A DNA stretch of 41,198 nucleotides from Streptomyces atriruber. GTDB taxonomy: Bacteria > Actinomycetota > Actinomycetes > Streptomycetales > Streptomycetaceae. Below the pieces are notes generated by a model, which saw only the letters and a list, made by a program, of their open reading frames with translations, had not been told where the DNA came from and made no database searches. Shown piece by piece: positions 22,575 through 29,902 of this stretch (positions are counted from its first letter, which is position 1; each line of letters starts with the position of its first letter). The position numbers and the translations under genes were made by a program. The DNA lies in the NCBI RefSeq assembly GCF_001418325.1, contig NZ_LIPN01000096.1:278-41475 (forward strand). The letters run 5' to 3'.

Positions 22575-22589
22575 CTAAGCGCTTGCTCA
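22575..22589. promoter_or_regulatory. Operator-like site CTAAGCGCTTGCTCA upstream of tetR (copy 1)
   Basis: CTAAGCGCTTGCTCA, with AAGCGCTT as a perfect palindromic core, lies 44 bp before the TetR start at 22634. The identical 15 bp occur at 23782-23796 upstream of the convergent MaoC gene. AGCGCTTGCT-like half-sites are familiar for TetR regulators of acyl-CoA metabolism in actinobacteria. Autoregulation by the adjacent TetR is the likely role. Confidence 0.65.
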
Positions 22590-22633
22590 CCGTCAGGGGT
22601 ATGGTGTCCCTTCCGAACGCTGAAGGAGTGGAC

Positions 22634-23275
22634 ATGGGAACGGCGGAGGAGACGCCCGGCGAGGAGCAGCCGTGGGGCGAGGTCAGCCCCGACGCGGCCA
22701 GGCGGCTGCTGGTCGCCGCCGTCGAGGCCTTCGCCGAGCGCGGCTATCACGCGACGACGACCCGGGACATCGCGGGCCGCGCCGGCATGAGCCCCGCCGC
22801 GCTCTACATCCACTACAAGACGAAGGAAGAGCTGCTCCACCGCATCAGCCGGATCGGCCACGACAAGGCCCTGACCATCCTGCGGACCGCCGCGGACGGC
22901 GAGGGCGGCCCCGCCGAACGGCTGGCGGCGGCCGTGCGCTCGTTCGTCGGCTGGCACGCCGCCCACCACATGACCGCCCGCGTCGTGCAGTACGAGCTGG
23001 ACGCGCTCGGCGAGGGGCACCGCACGGAGATCGTCGCGCTGCGCCGCAAGTCGGACGCGGCCGTGCGGGACATCATCAACGACGGGGTGCGGACGGGGGA
23101 GTTCGACGTCCCGGACGTGCCGGGCACCACGCTCGCCGTGCTGTCGCTCTGCATCGACGTCGCCCGCTGGTTCAACGCGGCGGGACACCGGACGCCCGAC
23201 GAGGTCGGCGCGCTCTACGCCGACCTCGTCCTGCGGATGGTGGGTGTGCGGACCCGGGAACTGCCTCAGAAGTAG
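22634..23275 (+). CDS. TetR family transcriptional regulator, paired with MaoC hydratase
   Basis: This 213-aa regulator has a helix-turn-helix at about residues 18-65 (AARRLLVAAVEAFAERGYHATTTRDIAGRAGMSPAALYIHYKTKEELL). The C-terminal domain (SFVGWHAAHHMTARVVQYELDALGEGHRTEI and LSLCIDVARWF) is typical of lipid-type TetR proteins. AAGGAG is five bases before ATG 22634; the open frame upstream is not needed. It converges with the MaoC-like gene and overlaps it by 10 bp. Both genes carry the same CTAAGCGCTTGCTCA site upstream, so it probably represses itself and maoC in response to an acyl-CoA. Confidence 0.93.
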   Translation: MGTAEETPGEEQPWGEVSPDAARRLLVAAVEAFAERGYHATTTRDIAGRAGMSPAALYIHYKTKEELLHRISRIGHDKALTILRTAADGEGGPAERLAAAVRSFVGWHAAHHMTARVVQYELDALGEGHRTEIVALRRKSDAAVRDIINDGVRTGEFDVPDVPGTTLAVLSLCIDVARWFNAAGHRTPDEVGALYADLVLRMVGVRTRELPQK

Positions 23276-23730
23276 TAGCGCGACACGGACTCCGCCACGC
23301 ACGCGGGCTTGTCGCCGCCCTCGCGCTCCACGGTGACCTTGGCCGTCACCTGGACGCCGCCGTCCTTGGTCGGCGTGACGTCCGTGAGCACGGTGGTCGC
23401 GCGCAGCCGCGAGCCGACCGGCACGGGGGAGGGGAAGCGGACCTTCTCGGTGCCGTAGTTGAGGCCCATCCTCATGCCCTCGACGCGCATCGTCTGCGGC
23501 ACCAGGGCCGGGAGCAGCGACAGCGTCAGATAGCCGTGCGCGATGGTCGTCCCGAAGGGGCCCTGCGCCGCCTTCTCCGCGTCCACGTGGATCCACTGGT
23601 GATCGCCGGTGGCCTCGGCGAAGAGGTCGATCCGCTTCTGGTCGATCTCCAGCCAGTCGCTGGGTCCGAGTTGCTCGCCGACACCGGCGCGCAGCTCCTC
23701 GGGCGACGTGAAGATCCTCGGCTCCGCCAT
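23266..23730 (-). CDS. MaoC family (R)-specific enoyl-CoA hydratase
   Basis: This 154-aa hot-dog-fold protein hydrates trans-2-enoyl-CoA. The hydratase-2 signature is clear: DLFAEATGDHQWIHVD (catalytic D and H near residues 43-48), GPFGTTIAHGYLTLSLLPAL, and NYGTEKVRFPSPVPVGSRLR. GGAGG is correctly placed before ATG 23730. It converges with the TetR gene, with a 10-bp overlap. A TetR-type site is present at 23782-23796, about 50 bp upstream of its start. Together with the nearby acyl-CoA dehydrogenase it points to fatty-acid metabolism. Confidence 0.95.
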   Translation of the reverse strand: MAEPRIFTSPEELRAGVGEQLGPSDWLEIDQKRIDLFAEATGDHQWIHVDAEKAAQGPFGTTIAHGYLTLSLLPALVPQTMRVEGMRMGLNYGTEKVRFPSPVPVGSRLRATTVLTDVTPTKDGGVQVTAKVTVEREGGDKPACVAESVSRYYF

Positions 23731-23747
23731 GTCCCTGGCCTCCTAGA

Positions 23748-23783
23748 CGTATGCAGAAGCGTACGGAGAAACGTACGCAGACT
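23748..23783. repeat. Three tandem 12-bp repeats in the maoC promoter
   Basis: CGTATGCAGAAG (23748), CGTACGGAGAAA (23760) and CGTACGCAGACT (23772) follow one another without gaps. They lie between the maoC start and the CTAAGCGCTTGCTCA site, so they are within or next to the promoter of maoC. They could be iterated binding sites or a slippage product. Confidence 0.55.
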
Positions 23784-23796
23784 AAGCGCTTGCTCA
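23782..23796. promoter_or_regulatory. Operator-like site CTAAGCGCTTGCTCA upstream of maoC (copy 2)
   Basis: This is identical over 15 bp to 22575-22589. It sits about 50 bp before the maoC start (minus strand) and about 50 bp before soxR (plus strand), so it could affect either; the matching copy at the tetR partner of maoC favours maoC. Confidence 0.65.
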
Positions 23797-23848
23797 GCAT
23801 GGGGTGTGTGCCGACGCGTGTCAACGGACCAGCCAGTAGGTTTGAGGC

Positions 23849-24316
23849 GTGCCCCAGATACCGGAGAAGGTCCACGAACTCACGGTCGGCCAGCTGGCCG
23901 ACCGCAGCGGCGTCGCCGTTTCCGCCCTGCACTTCTACGAGTCCAAGGGCCTCATCACCAGCCGCCGCACCTCCGGCAACCAGCGCCGCTACCACCGGGA
24001 CACCCTCCGCAGGGTCGCCTTCATCCGCGCCTCCCAGCGCGTGGGCATCCCGCTCTCCACGATCCGCGAGGCCCTCGACTCGCTCCCCGAGGAGCGCACG
24101 CCCAACCGCGAGGACTGGGCGCGGCTCTCCGAGGGCTGGCGCTCGGAGCTGGACAAGCGCATCAAGCAGCTGGGCAGGCTGCGCGACCACCTCACGGACT
24201 GCATCGGCTGCGGCTGTCTGTCCCTGGACACCTGTGTGCTGTCCAACCCCGACGACGTCTTCGGCGAGCGGCACAGCGGTTCCCGGCTCCTGGTGGACCG
24301 CAAGCCCCGGCGGTGA
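23849..24316 (+). CDS. soxR: Redox-sensitive transcriptional activator SoxR
   Basis: This 155-aa MerR-family sensor has a winged helix-turn-helix at residues 11-80 ([38 protein letters not shown]), a dimerisation helix, and the [2Fe-2S] ligands C118, C121, C123 and C129 in [12 protein letters not shown]. These give the CX2CXCX5C spacing that defines SoxR. In Streptomyces SoxR responds to redox-active compounds such as self-made antibiotics and induces oxidoreductases and efflux pumps (established for the genus). No obvious target is adjacent. GTG 23849 is the start with no strong Shine-Dalgarno. It converges on the RNA ligase gene. Confidence 0.95.
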   Translation: MPQIPEKVHELTVGQLADRSGVAVSALHFYESKGLITSRRTSGNQRRYHRDTLRRVAFIRASQRVGIPLSTIREALDSLPEERTPNREDWARLSEGWRSELDKRIKQLGRLRDHLTDCIGCGCLSLDTCVLSNPDDVFGERHSGSRLLVDRKPRR

Positions 24317-24346
24317 CGCCCCCCGTCGTCACCGCCCGCCCCCGGC

Positions 24347-25414
24347 TCACTCGTACTCCGTGCCGCCCTTGCGCGTCAGATACGCCGGGCTGACCGCCTT
24401 CGCGATGGCCCGCCCGCCCGTGACCGGGCTGTACCGCTCCACGGCGGGCCGGATCACCACACCCTCACGAAGGTGCAGGCCCTGCCCCGACACCGACTCG
24501 CGGCCCGTCGCGAGGGCCAGGACGCGGTCGGCGTCGTAGGGGCCCTCGTACAGCCTCGGCACCAGCGGCAGTGCACCGTCGAGCAGCTCCGTCGCGTCGA
24601 GCCACCGCACCTGCCCGTCGATGTCCGCGCTGACGTCGAAGACCGCGTACCCGAGCGTGTCCCTGCGGCCGTCCGCGCCGTACGTCAGGTCCTGCACCTC
24701 GTCGCCGTACACCTCGCCGAAGATGCCGACCCGCCGCGCCCCGAGCCGCTCCGCGAGCCCGGCCGCGGCGGCCGCGACGCCGTGCCCGTGGACCGCCCTC
24801 CAGTACAGGTTGCGCGGGTCCTCCTGCAGGGCCAGGGACTTGGCCCCGAACCCCTTCGACGAGACGTGGACGCGGCCGCTCTCCGCGACGTACGTCACGA
24901 GGCAGGCGGAGCCGTGCAGCTTCTCGGTCAGGACCACCGGCTCGCCGGGCGCGAAGACGTCCGGGTAGCGCTGGATGTTCTCGATGTCGACCCAGGGCAG
25001 CAGATCGGGCGCCGCTTCCACGTCGCCGCTCATCGTCGGCGGTATCGGCGGCACCCACTTGGTGACGCCGAGCAGCTCCGCGAAGTCCGTGCCGTCGGCC
25101 GCCGCCCGCGCCAGGTCGACGTCCGCGAGCGCGGCCGGGCGGCACACGATGCCCTGCGACAGCTCGCCGCGCAGCCGTACCGCCTTGACCCGGTCCCGGT
25201 TGCCGCCCGCGAGGCGTCCCGTGAGCCCCAGCTCCTCGATGAGCCCGGCGGGCAGCACCGACTGCTCGGGGATGTACACCGCGCTCTCGCCGGTGCGGTA
25301 GACGCCCTTGGCGACGACCGCGCGGTACAGGCCCACCTGGGCCAGTTCGAGGGCGTCGGCGCCCGGGTGCTCGTGGATCGTCAGCACTTCGGCGGTGACG
25401 CGCAGCGTCGACAT
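24347..25414 (-). CDS. ATP-dependent RNA ligase, DRB0094 (Deinococcus Rnl) type
   Basis: This 355-aa protein is predicted to seal RNA nicks through a ligase-adenylate intermediate. The N-terminal part (residues 1-115: MSTLRVTAEVLTIHEHPGADALELAQVG) has the OB-fold-like extension of this ligase type. The nucleotidyltransferase domain has the adenylated lysine K165 in TEKLHGSA, motif III-like VGIFGEVYGDEVQDLTYG, motif IV LREGVVIRP, and a motif V lysine in AIAKAVSPAYLTRKGG. Length fits the family. GAGGAG lies about nine bases before ATG 25414. Its physiological RNA is unknown. It stands alone, with no RtcA/RtcB, Hen1 or toxin gene beside it. Confidence 0.9.
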   Translation of the reverse strand: MSTLRVTAEVLTIHEHPGADALELAQVGLYRAVVAKGVYRTGESAVYIPEQSVLPAGLIEELGLTGRLAGGNRDRVKAVRLRGELSQGIVCRPAALADVDLARAAADGTDFAELLGVTKWVPPIPPTMSGDVEAAPDLLPWVDIENIQRYPDVFAPGEPVVLTEKLHGSACLVTYVAESGRVHVSSKGFGAKSLALQEDPRNLYWRAVHGHGVAAAAAGLAERLGARRVGIFGEVYGDEVQDLTYGADGRRDTLGYAVFDVSADIDGQVRWLDATELLDGALPLVPRLYEGPYDADRVLALATGRESVSGQGLHLREGVVIRPAVERYSPVTGGRAIAKAVSPAYLTRKGGTEYE

Positions 25415-25607
25415 GGTTCTGCTCTCCTCAGGGGCTTCCGGTGTACGTCGCCGGTCACTCTGCAGGGCGGCAAAACGGCATGACCACCGGAATTTCCCTG
25501 TGCTACGTCTGGCCGCAACCGGTCGCCGGGCGCCAACGTGTGTTCTACGTAAGGGAGTCCGAAGACAGGACGCCGACAGCACGTCGACACAGAACGGGGG
25601 AGAGCCG

Positions 25608-26126
25608 ATGTCCGTTGCCATTTGCTCATTGCTGTGGGACGCCGCGCGCCATGGCAGGCAGACCGTCAAGTACGACAGTGACGGCTACCACCTGGTGCGC
25701 TTTCCGTACGGCGCCGACGACGAGTCCTACGACCCGTGGCGCATGCACGACCCGGCGAAGGGCCTCACCGGCCCGTCGGAGTACCCGGACGCCCGCTCGG
25801 GGCTGATATGGCCCAGCCACGAGGGCTGGGGACTGCTCTCCGCGATGGTCTTCTGGGAGGCGGACACGAGGGCCACCGAGTTCCGCTCGCGCTACGTCCG
25901 CGACCCGCTGAACCTGGGGACGGGGTACGACTCGACCGCGACGACCGACGTCGCGCCGACCAGGGGAGGGCAGTACCGGACCTACCTCTGGCAGATGTTC
26001 GTGCACCCGGGGACGCCCCTGGGCCTGAAGATCTCGGCACGCGGCGCGGGAGACGTGAAGCTCGCCACGCCGCTGATGCACGCCCAGTTCAAGCTGGCCA
26101 TCCACACGGACGTGGTCACGCCCTGA
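25608..26126 (+). CDS. Conserved hypothetical protein
   Basis: This 172-aa soluble protein (MSVAICSLLWDAARHGRQTV) is not recognised with a known domain. It is rich in aromatic residues (WPSHEGWGLLSAMVFWEAD, YRTYLWQMFVHPGTPLGLKI), with no signal peptide, membrane helix or conserved cysteine pair, suggesting a compact beta-rich fold. GGGGGAG precedes ATG 25608, and coding-like composition begins there. Similar proteins occur across Streptomyces (recollection). It diverges from the RNA ligase over 193 bp and converges on another hypothetical with a 12-bp gap. Function is unknown. Confidence 0.75.
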   Translation: MSVAICSLLWDAARHGRQTVKYDSDGYHLVRFPYGADDESYDPWRMHDPAKGLTGPSEYPDARSGLIWPSHEGWGLLSAMVFWEADTRATEFRSRYVRDPLNLGTGYDSTATTDVAPTRGGQYRTYLWQMFVHPGTPLGLKISARGAGDVKLATPLMHAQFKLAIHTDVVTP

Positions 26127-26138
26127 CCGGGGCGCTCC

Positions 26139-26747
26139 TCACGCCGACACCAGAGGGCGCAGCCGCCTCGCGCGGGCCCGCGCCACCGCGTCGGTGGTGA
26201 GGACGGGGCCGGGCACGACGATGCCGCAACCCGTGCAGACCGCTCCCGCCGACGGCTCGTGCGCCAGGCCGTGTTTCCAGGTGAGGGCGGTGTCCGCACA
26301 GACGGGGCAGGTCGCGCCCGGCGCCCGCTCCAGCGCCGCGATGAGCCGGCTCAGGACCTCGGCCAGGGGCTCGTGCGGGTGGATGTCCGGGTCGTCGCAC
26401 CAGGCGACGCCGAACCCGCCCCAGGTGCAGCGGTGCCAGTCGTCGACGCTGCCGGGGCGCCTGAGCCCGTCGTGCTTCTCCTTGCGGCGCCGCTCGGCGA
26501 AGTCCGCCTCGTAGGCGAGCCAGACCGCCCGTGCCGCTTCCAGTTCGTTCAGCGCGGCCACCAGCCGCATCGGGTCCGGCGACCTGTCCTCGGGCGCGAA
26601 CCCCGCCCGGGCGCACAGATGGTCCCAGGTCGCCCGGTGGCCGTAGGGGGCGAACCTCTCCAGGCACTTGCGCAGCGAGTACCGCCGCAGTGCCAGATCG
26701 CTCTTCGGATCACGCACCTGTCTCGCGAGACTCCGGAATCCGGCCAT
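26139..26747 (-). CDS. Hypothetical protein with C-terminal zinc-ribbon motif
   Basis: This 202-aa protein has a basic N-terminus (MAGFRSLARQVRDPKSDLALRRYSLRKCLERFAPYG). Near residues 146-174 two CxxC pairs appear, CPVC and CTGC, separated by about 22 residues with a histidine between, which looks like a zinc ribbon. The middle contains a charged segment (ADFAERRRKEKHDG) and WHRCTWGGFGVAWCDDPDIHPHEPL. GGAGGTG is well placed before the ATG at 26747. It is not recognised as a known family; nucleic-acid binding is a guess from the ribbon. Confidence 0.72.
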   Translation of the reverse strand: MAGFRSLARQVRDPKSDLALRRYSLRKCLERFAPYGHRATWDHLCARAGFAPEDRSPDPMRLVAALNELEAARAVWLAYEADFAERRRKEKHDGLRRPGSVDDWHRCTWGGFGVAWCDDPDIHPHEPLAEVLSRLIAALERAPGATCPVCADTALTWKHGLAHEPSAGAVCTGCGIVVPGPVLTTDAVARARARRLRPLVSA

Positions 26748-27050
26748 CGCCCTGCACCTCCGTCACACGTACTTCCGTACTGGTACCCGTGTTCCGCATT
26801 CGCCGGCGTCGATGTCGAGTCGAGTACATCGAGTTCGATACGACGTCGCCGAGTAGACGTATCGACACGCGATTCGGCTCCCTCATCGCGCGACCGTTTT
26901 TCGCCTGCCCCACTGAGCTGGGGTGATGCAGGCGCACGGGGGGCGCGTTGTGGTGATTCGGAAAAGGCGACGCTTGTTCATCTTTCGAGTTCGCCAACCC
27001 GCCAGTAGCCTCCGCCGCATCGGTCTTCCGCAGGATCCGGAGGAACACCC
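26748..27050. promoter_or_regulatory. Intergenic region between the zinc-ribbon protein and penicillin acylase genes
   Basis: This 303-bp gap has no gene. It is AT-richer than its flanks and carries inverted repeats: CGATACG at 26836-26842 with CGTATCG at 26858-26864, and CGATGT with ACATCG around 26811-26832. They suggest regulator binding for one of the divergent genes. The acylase ribosome site GGAGGA is at its right end. No -35/-10 pair with good spacing stood out. Confidence 0.4.
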
Positions 27051-29891
27051 ATGCGACGACGCATCGTCAGGCTCAGAACTCTCACGGCGGGAGCGGCGCT
27101 CGCGCTCGGCGCCTCCCTGCTGGCGCCCCTGCCGGGGGCCGCGGTCGCGGCGCCGGAAGCGGCCGCCGGGAAACCGGCCGCCGCCGAGGAGAACGACTAC
27201 TGCGGCAGCCAGTGCGCCGAGGTCCTGCCGCCCGGCGCCAGCGGCAACGCGACGCTCGCCGAGATCCTCGCGCACCGCGTCTTCGGCACCCAGCCCGCCC
27301 ACGCGGACGACCAGCTGGGTCCGTACGACGCGCTGTCCTCCGGCTATCCGTCGCTCACCGACGACAAGCTCACCGAGTTCTTCAACGACGCGTCCTTCGG
27401 GGTGCCGGGCGACCAGGTCGCCTCCGTCACCAAGCCGCGCGACGACGTGACGATCACCCGCGACAAGAAGTACGGCGTCCCGCACATCAAGGGCACCACG
27501 CGCTACGGCACCGAGTTCGGCGCGGGCTTCGCCGCCGGGCAGGACCGGCTCTGGCTCATCGACCTCTTCCGGCACATCGGGCGCGGCCAGCTGACCTCGT
27601 TCGCGGGCGGCGCGCTCGCGAACCAAGGCCTGGAGCAGCAGTTCTGGCCGCAGGCCCCGTACACCGAGCAGGACCTGGAGAAGCAGGTCGACTACATCAG
27701 GTCGACCCAGGGCGAGCGCGGCAAGCAGGCGATGGAGGACGCGCAGGCCTACATCGACGGCCTCAACGCCTACCGCAAGAAGTCGAAGGACGGCCGCTAC
27801 TTCCCCGGTGAGTACGTCCTGACCGGGAAGATAGACGCGATCACCAACGTCGGCGAGATCGAGCCCTTCAAGATCACCGACATGATCGCCCTGGCCTCCG
27901 TGGTCGGCGGTCTCTTCGGCAACGGCGGCGGCGGAGAGGTCGAGTCCGCCCTCTCCCTCCTGGAGTCCCAGAAGAAGTACGGCGTCGAGAAGGGCACGAA
28001 GGTCTGGGAGTCCTTCCGCGCCCGCAACGACCCCGAGGCCGTCCAGACCATCCACGACGGCACGAGCTTCCCGTACGCGGGCAAGCCCGAGAAGGCGCGC
28101 GGCACCGCCATGCCCGACCCGGGCTCGGTCGAGCGCGAACCACTCGTCTACGACCGCGAGGGCGGCGCCAGGACCGGCGCCAAGGACCCGGTGCGGGCGC
28201 CCAAGAAGCTGAAGCCGCTGCAGGGCATGTACGACAAGGGCGTGCTGCCCTCGGACCTGTTCCGGGCCGACGGCCACAAGAAGGGCATGTCCAACGCCCT
28301 GCTCGTCTCCGGCAAGCACACCGCGAGCGGCAACCCCGTCGCCGTCTTCGGCCCGCAGACCGGCTACTTCGCGCCCCAGCTCCTCATGCAGCAGGAGCTC
28401 CAGGGGCCCGGCATCAGCTCGCGAGGCGTCTCCTTCGCGGGCGTCGGCATGTACGTCCAGCTGGGGCGCGGCCAGGACTACGCCTGGTCGGCCACGTCCG
28501 CCGGGCAGGACATCACCGACACGTACGCCGTCGAGCTCTGCGAGCCGGGCGGGGGCGCCCCCACCAAGCAGTCGGCCGGCTACCTCTACCGCGGCACGTG
28601 CACGCCCATGGAGAAGATGGAGCGCAAGAACGCCTGGAAGCCGACGCTCGCCGACTCCACGGCCGCGGGCTCCTACCGCATGCAGGTCTTCCGCACGAAG
28701 TACGGCATCGTCACGCACCGCGCGAGCGTCGACGGCAAGCCCGTCGCGTACGTCTCGCTGCGCTCCACCTACCGCCACGAGGCCGACTCCATCATCGGCT
28801 TCCAGATGCTCAACGACCCCACGTACGTCAAGGACTCCGCGACGTTCAAGAAGGCCGCGCAGAACATCAGCTACGCCTTCAACTGGTTCTACGCCGACTC
28901 GCGCGACATCGCGTACTACAACAGCGGCGCCAACCCCGAGCGCGCGGACGGCGTCGACCCCGCCCTGCCGGTCGAGGCCGAGCAGGACCTCGAATGGCGG
29001 GACTTCGACCCGGCGGACAACACCTCGGCACAGACCCCGCCCGCCGAACACCCGCAGTCCGTCAACCAGGACTACTACATCTCCTGGAACAACAAGCAGG
29101 CCGACGACTTCAGCACGGCCGGCTTCGGCGTGAGCGCCGTGCACCGCGGCGACCTGCTCGACGGGCGGGTCAAGAAGCTCACCGAGGAGGGCGGCGTCAC
29201 CCGCGCCTCGCTCACCCGGGCCATGTCCGAGGCGGCCGTCACCGACCTGCGCGGCGAGCAGGTGCTGCCCGAGCTCCTGAAGGTGCTGCGCAGCAAGCCG
29301 GTCACCGACCCGCAACAGGCCAAGGCCGTGCAGCAGCTGGAGGCCTGGCGCAAGGCGGGCGCACAGCGCAACCAGACGGCGGCGGGCACCAGGACGTACG
29401 CCCACCCCGACGCCGTGCGCATCATGGACGCCTGGTGGCCGCTGCTCGTCGAGGCCGAGTTCAAGCCGGGCCTCGGCAAGGAGCTGTACACCGCCCTCAC
29501 CTCGCAGCTCGCCACCGACGAGGCGCCCTCGGCCGGGCACGGCCCCACCGGGGCGCACGCCGGATCGGCCTTCCAGTACGGCTGGTGGGGCTACGCCGAC
29601 AAGGACCTGCGCAAGGTCCTCGGAGAGCCGGTGAAGGGCGAGCTCGCCGACACCTACTGCGGCGGCGGCAAACTCGACGCCTGCCGCGACGCCCTGCTCG
29701 CCACCCTCGGGCAGGCCGTCGCCAAGCCCGCCACCGAGGTCTATCCCGGCGACGACACCTGCAAGGCCGGCGACCAGTGGTGCGCGGACTCCGTCATCCA
29801 CCGGGCGCTCGGCGGCATCACGCACAAGCCGATCCAGTGGCAGAACCGCCCGACGTACCAGCAGGTCGTCGAGTTCCCCCGCCACCGGTAG
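27051..29891 (+). CDS. Secreted penicillin acylase family protein (Ntn hydrolase)
   Basis: This 946-aa precursor is expected to self-cleave into two subunits and hydrolyse an amide, such as a beta-lactam side chain or an acyl-homoserine lactone. A signal peptide covers about residues 1-33 (MRRRIVRLRTLTAGAALALG, cleavage near AVAA). The alpha part has the family's substrate region (GVPHIKGTTRYGTEFGAGFAAGQDRLWLIDLFRHIGRGQ, about residues 142-180). The autocatalytic nucleophile is S414 in HKKGMSNALLVSGKHTASGN, which becomes the beta-chain N-terminus. Cysteine pairs (residues 51 and 55) suggest disulfides. Size and layout resemble the large Streptomyces acylases of the aculeacin/PvdQ class or penicillin V type. 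The true substrate is unknown. GGAGGA precedes ATG 27051. Confidence 0.92.
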   Translation: MRRRIVRLRTLTAGAALALGASLLAPLPGAAVAAPEAAAGKPAAAEENDYCGSQCAEVLPPGASGNATLAEILAHRVFGTQPAHADDQLGPYDALSSGYPSLTDDKLTEFFNDASFGVPGDQVASVTKPRDDVTITRDKKYGVPHIKGTTRYGTEFGAGFAAGQDRLWLIDLFRHIGRGQLTSFAGGALANQGLEQQFWPQAPYTEQDLEKQVDYIRSTQGERGKQAMEDAQAYIDGLNAYRKKSKDGRYFPGEYVLTGKIDAITNVGEIEPFKITDMIALASVVGGLFGNGGGGEVESALSLLESQKKYGVEKGTKVWESFRARNDPEAVQTIHDGTSFPYAGKPEKARGTAMPDPGSVEREPLVYDREGGARTGAKDPVRAPKKLKPLQGMYDKGVLPSDLFRADGHKKGMSNALLVSGKHTASGNPVAVFGPQTGYFAPQLLMQQELQGPGISSRGVSFAGVGMYVQLGRGQDYAWSATSAGQDITDTYAVELCEPGGGAPTKQSAGYLYRGTCTPMEKMERKNAWKPTLADSTAAGSYRMQVFRTKYGIVTHRASVDGKPVAYVSLRSTYRHEADSIIGFQMLNDPTYVKDSATFKKAAQNISYAFNWFYADSRDIAYYNSGANPERADGVDPALPVEAEQDLEWRDFDPADNTSAQTPPAEHPQSVNQDYYISWNNKQADDFSTAGFGVSAVHRGDLLDGRVKKLTEEGGVTRASLTRAMSEAAVTDLRGEQVLPELLKVLRSKPVTDPQQAKAVQQLEAWRKAGAQRNQTAAGTRTYAHPDAVRIMDAWWPLLVEAEFKPGLGKELYTALTSQLATDEAPSAGHGPTGAHAGSAFQYGWWGYADKDLRKVLGEPVKGELADTYCGGGKLDACRDALLATLGQAVAKPATEVYPGDDTCKAGDQWCADSVIHRALGGITHKPIQWQNRPTYQQVVEFPRHR

Positions 29892-29902
29892 ACCGGAATC
29901 CC

